This document shows positions 6,685-12,855 of a DNA stretch of 16,693 nt, piece after piece; the first letter of the stretch is position 1; each line of letters starts with the position of its first letter. The notes beneath the pieces were generated by a model. That model did not search any database. It was not told the origin of the DNA and worked only from the letters and a program-made list of their open reading frames with translations. The translations under genes were made by a program, and so were the position numbers. Origin of the DNA: SXOA01 sp051004015 (GTDB taxonomy: Bacteria; Planctomycetota; Planctomycetia; Pirellulales; Pirellulaceae); assembly GCA_051004015.1 (NCBI GenBank), contig JBPCKT010000080.1:1-16693 (forward strand), written 5' to 3'.

Positions 6685-8151
6685 ATGACCGCCCGTTTCG
6701 CTCTCAGTGTCCCAATCCTTTTAGCTCTTGGCAACTTCGCCGCTGCCGAGCCAAAGAAGCCCAACGTCCTGTTTATCGCCATCGACGACCAGAACGACTG
6801 GATTGGCTGCTTGGGGGGGCATCCGCAGGTGCAGACGCCGCATATTGATGTGCTGGCCAGGCGCGGGACGCTGTTTACCAATGCCCATTGCCAGGCGCCG
6901 CTCTGCAATCCGTCGCGGACGAGCGTCATGACGGGGCGAAGGCCGTCATCGACGGGAGTCTACGCGCTGCAGCCGTGGTTTCGGACCGTTGGACCGCTGA
7001 AGGACATCGTCACTTTGCCGCAGCACTTTGCGGCGAGCGGCTATGAGACGCTGATGTGCGGCAAGATCCATCACGACGGTTATCCGGTGGCAGCGGAGCG
7101 AACGAAGGAATTCACAAACTGGGGCTATTCCGGCGGCTACAAGAATCTGCCGGCGAAGAAGTTCGTGGAAACGCCGGATAACATCAAGCTGATGGACTGG
7201 GGGGTCTTTCCGCAGCGGGACGAGCAGCAGGACGATTGGCTGATTGCCGACTGGGCGATTGCCGAGCTGAACAAGCCCCGCGACAAGCTGTTCTTCCTTG
7301 CCGTCGGCTTTCGGCACCCGCATGTCCCGTGCTACGCGACGCAGAAGTGGTTCGACCTCTACCCCGCGGGCAAGCTCGTCATGCCGCCCGTGAAAGGTGA
7401 CGACCGGGCCGACGTGCCGGATTTCGCCTGGAACCTGCACTGGAAGCTCCCCGAGCCGCGGCTGTCGTGGCTTCAAAAAAGTGACCAGTGGCAGCCGCTG
7501 GTCCGGGCGTATCTGGCGAGCGTGAGCTTCATGGATAGCCAGGTGGGGCGGGTGCTCGCGGCGCTCGAACGAAGCGGCCAGGAGGAGAACACCGTCATCG
7601 TCCTTTGGTCGGACCACGGCTGGCATTTAGGAGAAAAGGGAATCACCGGCAAAAACTCGCTCTGGGAGCGCTCCACCCGCGTGCCGCTGGTCTTCGCTGG
7701 GCCAGGAATCGCCAAAGGTGCCCGCTGCTCGCGTCCCGCAGAACTGCTTGATATGTACCCAACGCTGATTGATCTCTGCGGCCTTCCTCCGCGCGACGGA
7801 CTGGAAGGTCACAGCCTGGTTCCGTTGCTCAAGGACGCGAGTGCCAAGCGCGAGTGGCCCGCGATCACTACCCACAACCAGGACAACCACACCATCCGCA
7901 GCGAGGCCTGGCGCTACATCCGCTACGCCGACGGCTCCGAAGAGCTCTACGATGAGCGGACCGATCCGAATGAATGGACCAATCTCGCGGGCGATGCGAA
8001 ATTCGCGGAAGTCATCGCCGAGCACCGCAAGTGGCTTCCCAAAATCAACGCGCCTCCCGTCCCTCGCAGCGGCGCACGGCTGCTGCAGAAGGTGGACGGC
8101 GTCTGGCAATGGGAAGGAAAGGCGATCCGCCCGGAGGAGAAGGTGGAATAG
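6685..8151 (+). CDS. Secreted sulfatase, iduronate-2-sulfatase-like
   Basis: 488 residues. The ATG at 6685 is chosen because GGAAGGA lies nine bases upstream and a signal peptide follows directly (residues 1-21, cut near AAA-E). The upstream in-frame extension runs into the non-coding repeat. It is a family S1 sulfatase acting outside the cytoplasm on sulfate esters, probably of sulfated polysaccharides. C74 in CNPSR is the residue converted to formylglycine. Other active-site residues are D34, D35, R78, K127, H213, D310, H311 and K323. The motif LCNPSRTSVMTGRRPSSTGV and the order of residues match the iduronate-2-sulfatase-like group, which is abundant in planctomycetes. An anaerobic or FGE-type maturase must act on C74; none is in the window. 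The substrate cannot be named. The TM2 gene follows after 79 bases. Confidence 0.95.
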   Translation: MTARFALSVPILLALGNFAAAEPKKPNVLFIAIDDQNDWIGCLGGHPQVQTPHIDVLARRGTLFTNAHCQAPLCNPSRTSVMTGRRPSSTGVYALQPWFRTVGPLKDIVTLPQHFAASGYETLMCGKIHHDGYPVAAERTKEFTNWGYSGGYKNLPAKKFVETPDNIKLMDWGVFPQRDEQQDDWLIADWAIAELNKPRDKLFFLAVGFRHPHVPCYATQKWFDLYPAGKLVMPPVKGDDRADVPDFAWNLHWKLPEPRLSWLQKSDQWQPLVRAYLASVSFMDSQVGRVLAALERSGQEENTVIVLWSDHGWHLGEKGITGKNSLWERSTRVPLVFAGPGIAKGARCSRPAELLDMYPTLIDLCGLPPRDGLEGHSLVPLLKDASAKREWPAITTHNQDNHTIRSEAWRYIRYADGSEELYDERTDPNEWTNLAGDAKFAEVIAEHRKWLPKINAPPVPRSGARLLQKVDGVWQWEGKAIRPEEKVE

Positions 8152-8230
8152 CCATACGTAATGGCAAGATTCCTTCCGCAGTTGCGAATTACTCCCCAGG
8201 CTTGTTCCTTTCCACTTTCCGAAAACTGCC

Positions 8231-8647
8231 ATGTCCTACGCTGTTCCAGTCCTTCGCAACAACACGCACTCTGTCCCCGTGGGGTATCTGTGCTGGATTT
8301 TCGGCTTCTTTGGGGCCCACCGGTTTTACTATGGCAAGAAGGTCACCGGCGTGATCTGGTTCTTCACGCTGGGGCTCTTCTTCATCGGCTGGATCATTGA
8401 CCTGTTCCTGATACCGAGCATGGACGCCGAGGCGGACCGCAAGTACGCGCCGGGGCATTTGGATTACACGGCGGCGTGGCTACTGCTCACGTTTCTCGGC
8501 ATCTTTGGCATTCACCGCTTCTACATGGGGAAGATCGTCACCGGCATCCTGTATCTTGCCACCGGCGGGCTTTGCGGGATGGGGCTGCTATACGACCTGC
8601 TGACGCTGAATGAGCAGGTGGATGAGATGAACCGGACGATGCATTAG
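8231..8647 (+). CDS. Double TM2-domain membrane protein
   Basis: 138 residues with two TM2 modules in tandem, residues about 17-62 and 80-126. Each has two membrane helices and the hallmark G-x-H-R-F-Y-x-G-K-x-x-T-G (GAHRFYYGKKVTG at 28-40, GIHRFYMGKIVTG at 93-105). The first module ends in IDLFLIP and the second in YDLLTL, both typical of the family. The protein therefore has four membrane helices with a charged linker (64-79) and a short polar tail. TM2 proteins have no firm biochemical role. The ATG at 8231 has no clear ribosome-binding site. Bases 8152-8230 before it show no hairpin or other signal. Most TM2 proteins have one module, so the duplication is notable but not unique. Confidence 0.93.
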   Translation: MSYAVPVLRNNTHSVPVGYLCWIFGFFGAHRFYYGKKVTGVIWFFTLGLFFIGWIIDLFLIPSMDAEADRKYAPGHLDYTAAWLLLTFLGIFGIHRFYMGKIVTGILYLATGGLCGMGLLYDLLTLNEQVDEMNRTMH

Positions 8648-8666
8648 GTGGAGCGCGGACGCAAAG

Positions 8667-8694
8667 TTCCTCGCTTGCGCGTCGGGCTAGTAAC
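8667..8694 (-). repeat. REP-like repeat, single arm
   Basis: On the minus strand this reads ACTAGCCCGACGCGCAAGCG followed by AGGAA. It matches the arms of the hairpin at 237-290 at about 20 of 22 bases, and is related to the pair at 8751-8831. Confidence 0.65.
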
Positions 8695-8700
8695 GTGGTA

Positions 8701-8706
8701 TAGAAT
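8701..8706 (+). promoter_or_regulatory. Possible -10 box for the lipoprotein pair
   Basis: TAGAAT, preceded by TA, matches five of six consensus bases and lies 79 bases before the proposed TTG start. The -35 box is not clear. Weak. Confidence 0.2.
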
Positions 8707-8750
8707 GGAGATACCTCGTTCTCCCCTGCCGATGCGTCGCTCTCATTTAC

Positions 8751-8831
8751 CAACTAGTTCGACGCGCAAGCAAGGGAAATGCGTTTTGCGACTCCACAAC
8801 ATTCTCCCTCGCTTGCGCTTCGGGTTAGTGG
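8751..8831. repeat. REP-like inverted pair overlapping the lipoprotein gene start
   Basis: The arms 8751-8777 and 8805-8831 are inverted and match at 21 of 27 bases; the core is CGCAAGC-(A/G)-AGGGA. The left arm contains AAGGGA, the likely ribosome-binding site of the lipoprotein gene. The loop contains its TTG start (8786). The right arm encodes the residues ILPRLRFGLV of the signal peptide. Folding would hide the ribosome-binding site. Confidence 0.65.
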
Positions 8832-9319
8832 CGGTGGCCTGCGCTCTGGCCGGATGCGGAGGGGACTCTGCGCCCCCCACCGCCATTGTTATAACTCAAC
8901 CGGAGAAAACGCCAACTACGAAGACAGTACCTCAGCCTCTTCGCGAGCCGATCGAAGTCGATTGGAAGCGGCTGGAAATGCCGCTGGGTGAGGACAACCA
9001 GTTCGAAGCGTGGATGGTCCCGCCATGTGTGCGGGAACTGGAGGGGAAGCGGGTGCGGGTGAAGGGGCTGATCTATGCGGGGGGCCTGTCGCAGCGGGGC
9101 AACATCCGCGAGTTTCCGCTCATCCGCGAGTTCGGCTGCCAGTTCGGCAACGGGGCCCCGGCCTGGCACATCATCATGGTTGAGCTGGAAGGAAAACTGC
9201 GGACCGAGTACAAAACGGAACTGATTACGGTGGAGGGCATCTTGCAGGTAAAGCCGTATAATGGACCTGACGGCAAGACCTGGTCGGTGTACTTTCTGCA
9301 AGGGACGAAAGTCGAATGA
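8786..9319 (+). CDS. Lipoprotein with DUF3299-like domain (first of a paralogous pair)
   Basis: 177 residues from the TTG at 8786. This start is chosen because AAGGGA lies eight bases upstream and it gives a compact lipoprotein signal: basic start, hydrophobic stretch, lipobox LAGC with the lipidated Cys at residue 24. In-frame ATGs at 8705 and 8732 and a GTG at 8648 are possible but have no ribosome-binding site and would put repeat-encoded residues before the signal. After a Pro/Thr-rich linker, residues about 58-177 form a beta-rich domain with ELEGKRVRVKG, an REF-x-L-x-REFGC-x-FG-x-G segment and a VEG-x-L-x-V-x-P-x-x-GPDGKTW end. The pattern resembles DUF3299-type OB-fold proteins; that is a tentative match. 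It probably sits in the outer or cytoplasmic membrane. Its stop overlaps the next gene by four bases (ATGA). Function unknown. Confidence 0.8.
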   Translation: MRLHNILPRLRFGLVAVACALAGCGGDSAPPTAIVITQPEKTPTTKTVPQPLREPIEVDWKRLEMPLGEDNQFEAWMVPPCVRELEGKRVRVKGLIYAGGLSQRGNIREFPLIREFGCQFGNGAPAWHIIMVELEGKLRTEYKTELITVEGILQVKPYNGPDGKTWSVYFLQGTKVE

Positions 9320-10002
9320 AACGCCATGCAAACTCCCTGCTGGTTTTGGCGATAGCTGCGGTTGGGATAACCGGCTGCGGGCCGCAATCGTCCACCCCGC
9401 TGGCGGCAGCTCCTGCCACAAAGGCGACTGCGACGACTCTTCCTAAGAAACAGGAAGACACATTCTGGCGCGAGGAAAGGAATCAACGTCCCCTCAACGG
9501 CCCATTGATCCGGGCATCCACGGAGGTAGCGGCCGAAGTTCCCATCGCCGCACCCAAGCCGCCTGAAAAGCCGGCCGCTGAAGACTCCGCCGCCACCCGC
9601 CCCAAAGCGGACCGCGAGCCGACCAAGCCGGGGGATCCCGAAAAAATCACGTTCGACGACCTGATCCTTGGCATGCAAGCGGACATGGTCTATCGCCCCT
9701 TCATGCTCACGGACCGGGCTAAGGAGCTCGAAGGGAAGCAGGTGCGATTGTCCGGGGACATGTTGTCGTTTGTCGCCAGCAAGAAGGTGAAGGAGTTCAT
9801 CATTCTGCGGAACAACAAATGTCTGTATGGGAAGGGAGGCCAGGCGGACCACGTCGCACTGGTTCTGATGAAGGAGGGGCACACCATCGAATACACCAGC
9901 AAGACGGTCCGCATCGAAGGGAAACTGAAAATCGAGCCCGTCAGCGGTGACGACGGCAACACCAAGCACCTCTACGTGCTGGAAGACGCCGTGGCGAAGT
10001 GA
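9316..10002 (+). CDS. Lipoprotein with DUF3299-like domain (second of the pair)
   Basis: 228 residues. The ATG at 9316 overlaps the previous stop (ATGA), with AAGGGA ten bases upstream, so translation is probably coupled. The lipoprotein signal ends in ITGC (Cys at residue 21). A long disordered linker rich in Ala, Pro, Lys and Thr (about 22-108) follows. The C-terminal domain (about 112-228) is paralogous to the preceding protein: ELEGKQVRLSG, VKEFIILRNNKCLYGKGG, Y-x-x-K-x-VRIEGKL-x-I-x-P and G-D-D-G. The shared Cys and following Gly-rich turn (C-x-x-G-x-G) occur in both. The two may form a heterodimer or bind related ligands; this is inference. Its end lies 18 bases from the stop of recQ on the other strand, with no terminator hairpin between them. 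Confidence 0.88.
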   Translation: MKRHANSLLVLAIAAVGITGCGPQSSTPLAAAPATKATATTLPKKQEDTFWREERNQRPLNGPLIRASTEVAAEVPIAAPKPPEKPAAEDSAATRPKADREPTKPGDPEKITFDDLILGMQADMVYRPFMLTDRAKELEGKQVRLSGDMLSFVASKKVKEFIILRNNKCLYGKGGQADHVALVLMKEGHTIEYTSKTVRIEGKLKIEPVSGDDGNTKHLYVLEDAVAK

Positions 10003-10020
10003 TTAGCCTACCCCACCTTG

Positions 10021-12708
10021 TCACCGTGTCAGCAGATAAAACTGCACGTCCCGGTATCGCAACCCTTCCGGCAATTGCGAGAGCAAGGGCTGGATGTCCG
10101 CTGCCGGTGCGTCGCCGAAAAGGGCCGTGAGTTGTTGCCACTGCTCGCTGGTCAGAATCCAGCGTGGGTCCACCTTCAACCCATCTCGCGCCGCTCGGAG
10201 CAAGTGGTCGAACAGGCTTTCTTCGGTGATCTTCCGAATTGCCCGGCACTCTTCGGCAGAGTATCCCGAGGAAAGGAGTTGCCAAGTCCAGTAGTGGTTG
10301 GGGCGAGCGTGGGGAGCGACGTTTTCCTTGGTTGTCACCGGTGGCCCAAGTCTTGTTGCTTCCGCTTGCGGTTTCGCGGTTTCGGGCAGACCAACGGAAG
10401 CCACAACCTGGTCTTGACGTTCTACTTCGCTCGCCGGATGTGATGCTGCGAAGGGCTTTCGCTCCGGTACCACCCCTTCCGGCGAAAAGCTCACAGGCGG
10501 GCCGCCTGTGGCTACGGGTTTGTACCCTTGCTTGATCCGCAGCGAAAGAAGCTCATCTTCGGTCAGCGGCCCAGGCAACGGGGCCCTGCCTCGCATGACT
10601 TCTTCGCCGGCGGGAGTGAGTCGCACGGTAGGGCGGAAGCGTTCTTCTTCCACCTGCTCCACAAGTTGCAAATCCAAGAGCGCGTCGATCAGTTCGGCTA
10701 CTTCCTTCTGCTTGAAATGCTTGAGAAGTCCGAAGGTGCTGAGCTTGTCGAGTCCGTAGCGCGATATCTCCGCGGCCTGGGAGCCGGAGAGCATGCGGGC
10801 CACCAGCCCGATGCCGAATCTTCCCTTCGTCCGAGCGACGCCAGACAGAATCATCCGGGCCACTTCGAGTTGTGCCGCATCGGAGTTCTCCTGCGAGCTC
10901 TTGGCTTGCTTCTTCGCGGCTGGTCTGGAGAGCACCGGCCGGCAGTTGTCGCAATTGCCGCAGCGGGCTTTGCCGAGGTCGCCGAAGTAGTCGAGGATTT
11001 CCACCTGGCGGCACTTGCGTGTGCGGGCGTAGCCGATGACTCGCTCCAGCTTTTCGTACTCGGCGGCCTTGCGCCGGTCCAGCTCCGCGAAGTCGATGCC
11101 GAGCAAATCGAACGGCTTCTTCCGCTCCAGCATGTGGGTGGCGCGGCCGCGGAAAGGGGGGACATAGTCGAATGCCTTGAGCTTCGAGAGCTCCTTGAGC
11201 GCACGGGAAACGGCGGTGCTGTCCATTTCCGTCATGCGGGATAGGGCAACTGGACTGAGGAAGACCCGCTCGTGCCGGAGCTCGCCGACGATGGTTTCAA
11301 TCGCCCGCAGCACCCTTCGTTGCGCTGTGGCTTCCTTCGGCAGCAGGTCGATGAGCGTCGGCAGGTCGCTGTCGATGCGGACCGCGGCCTGGTTTTGCCG
11401 GGAATCGAGCCGCTCCAGCACCTGGGCCTTTTCCAGGATTTTCTCGCACGAGGCAATCCCTTCGGTGGTCAGCGACAAGCCGGTCCCGTCTTTGATTTCC
11501 TGCAATGTCAATTCGATGGGATTGGCCTGCTCGCGGCGGAGGAAATCGTAGACCTTCTTCACAGCGTCGCGCGGCGGATATTTGTTGTCGATGAAAAATT
11601 CCTGCACGTACCGGTCCGCCTGGCTGAACAGCAGCAAGCAGCGGCTTGGCAGGCCGTCGCGGCCGGCTCGCCCCGCTTCCTGGTAATACGCCTCCAGGCT
11701 GCCAGGCATGTTGAAATGCACGACGAACCGCAGGTCCGGCTTGTCGATCCCCATCCCGAACGCGTTGGTGGCGACAATCAGCGGCAGGCGGTCTTCCATG
11801 AAATCGTCCTGAATGCTGCGGCGGTCTTCGGGCATGAGGCCGGCGTGATACAGGCCGACTTTGCGGCCCTTCTGCATCTCGCGGAGGACTTCCACCAATT
11901 CCTCGCACCGCTTGCGAGTGGCGGCATAGATGATGCCCGCCCCCGGCGTCTCTTCCAGGAAGACCCGCAAGGCTTCGTACTTCCCCAAGTCCCCCTGCGG
12001 CTCCTGGACCTCGAAGCGGAGGTTGGCCCGAGCGAATCCGGTGATGAAGACCTTGGGCTGCCTGAGTTGCAATTGTTTCGACACGTCCTCCCGGACTTTC
12101 GGCGTCGCCGTGGCGGTGAGGGCGATGGTCTGCGGCCAGCCGAGCCGCTCGCGGAAACGGCCGAGGCGGGCGTAGTCAGGGCGGAAATCGTGCCCCCACT
12201 CGCTGATGCAGTGGGCCTCGTCCACCGCCAGCAAATGCACCTTCGCCCCCCGCACCTTCTCCAAAAACGATTGATTCCGCAACCGCTCCGGGGCGATGTA
12301 CACCAGGTCCAGCTTCCCCTCCGCCATCGCCTCCATCCGCTCCCGCTGTTCGGACTGCGTGAGCGAGCTGTTGATAAACGTGGCGGCGATGCCGAGGGCT
12401 TGCAAGGCATCCACCTGGTCCTTCATCAGCGCGATGAGCGGCGAAACCACCAGCGTCAGCCCCTCCCGCATCACCGCCGGCAGTTGATAGCAAAGGCTTT
12501 TGCCCCCACCTGTCGGCATGATGCAAAGACAGTCCTGCTTCTCAATGACCGCTGAAATCACCTCCCGCTGGCCGGGGCGAAACGAGGAAAGGCCGAAGCG
12601 GGAAAGATGCGCGTCGATGCCGCCGGCTCCCTCCGCGGGCGAAGCCGCAGCAGGAGATACGCCCAAAGGTGCGGCAGCGGATTCGATAGTAGTTTCGGCC
12701 AGGGGCAT
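10021..12708 (-). CDS. recQ: RecQ-family ATP-dependent DNA helicase
   Basis: 895 residues from the ATG at 12708; a further ATG at 12780 is rejected because the extra residues look non-coding and lack a ribosome-binding site. The enzyme unwinds DNA 3' to 5' in recombination repair. Motif 0 is FRPGQREVI (43-51), Walker A PTGGGKS (65-71), DEAH (163-166), TATATP (198-203), motif V TNAFGMGIDKP (314-324) and motif VI QEAGRAGRDG (343-352). The zinc site is C566, C583, C586 and C589, and a winged-helix RQC region spans about 605-705. A Pro-rich linker (about 728-803) leads to a C-terminal helix-turn-helix resembling HTH_40 (about 805-862) in the place usual for HRDC. Between motif VI and the zinc site there are about 215 residues, against roughly 55 in Escherichia coli RecQ; the insert looks winged-helix-like, as in RecQ forms of some other phyla. 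A palindromic repeat lies inside the linker. Confidence 0.95.
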   Translation of the reverse strand: MPLAETTIESAAAPLGVSPAAASPAEGAGGIDAHLSRFGLSSFRPGQREVISAVIEKQDCLCIMPTGGGKSLCYQLPAVMREGLTLVVSPLIALMKDQVDALQALGIAATFINSSLTQSEQRERMEAMAEGKLDLVYIAPERLRNQSFLEKVRGAKVHLLAVDEAHCISEWGHDFRPDYARLGRFRERLGWPQTIALTATATPKVREDVSKQLQLRQPKVFITGFARANLRFEVQEPQGDLGKYEALRVFLEETPGAGIIYAATRKRCEELVEVLREMQKGRKVGLYHAGLMPEDRRSIQDDFMEDRLPLIVATNAFGMGIDKPDLRFVVHFNMPGSLEAYYQEAGRAGRDGLPSRCLLLFSQADRYVQEFFIDNKYPPRDAVKKVYDFLRREQANPIELTLQEIKDGTGLSLTTEGIASCEKILEKAQVLERLDSRQNQAAVRIDSDLPTLIDLLPKEATAQRRVLRAIETIVGELRHERVFLSPVALSRMTEMDSTAVSRALKELSKLKAFDYVPPFRGRATHMLERKKPFDLLGIDFAELDRRKAAEYEKLERVIGYARTRKCRQVEILDYFGDLGKARCGNCDNCRPVLSRPAAKKQAKSSQENSDAAQLEVARMILSGVARTKGRFGIGLVARMLSGSQAAEISRYGLDKLSTFGLLKHFKQKEVAELIDALLDLQLVEQVEEERFRPTVRLTPAGEEVMRGRAPLPGPLTEDELLSLRIKQGYKPVATGGPPVSFSPEGVVPERKPFAASHPASEVERQDQVVASVGLPETAKPQAEATRLGPPVTTKENVAPHARPNHYWTWQLLSSGYSAEECRAIRKITEESLFDHLLRAARDGLKVDPRWILTSEQWQQLTALFGDAPAADIQPLLSQLPEGLRYRDVQFYLLTR
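10493..10509. repeat. Palindrome within the recQ linker
   Basis: ACAGGCGGGCCGCCTGT is a 17-base palindrome with 8-bp arms around a central G. It encodes part of ATGGPPVS in the Pro-rich linker of RecQ (residues 733-740). CCACAGGCGG/CCGCCTGTGG palindromes are of the REP type, and a linker is a place where an insertion is tolerated. Confidence 0.5.
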
Positions 12709-12714
12709 GGGGAC

Positions 12715-12720
12715 ATTGTA
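12715..12720 (-). promoter_or_regulatory. Possible -10 box for recQ
   Basis: On the minus strand this is TACAAT, five of six consensus bases. It lies only six bases before the recQ ATG. If used, transcription would start at or near the ATG, giving a leaderless message; this fits the lack of a ribosome-binding site. No good -35 box. The 147-base gap to the upstream gene (12709-12855) shows nothing else. Confidence 0.3.
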
Positions 12721-12855
12721 CCGGCCGTTTGGTGGGTGGGGACACGCTGCAGCCGCGGCGACAGGAACCGCGCCGAGCATTCCAGCGGCACGGAAACGGG
12801 CCAGGCCAGCGAACTGTGCCGGTTGTCGTTCAATCGCGTACTCAACCTACCGGCG

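Noticed and set aside
10003..10020. Bidirectional terminator between the lipoprotein and recQ stops
   Set aside because: The 18 bases form no hairpin and have no T-run.
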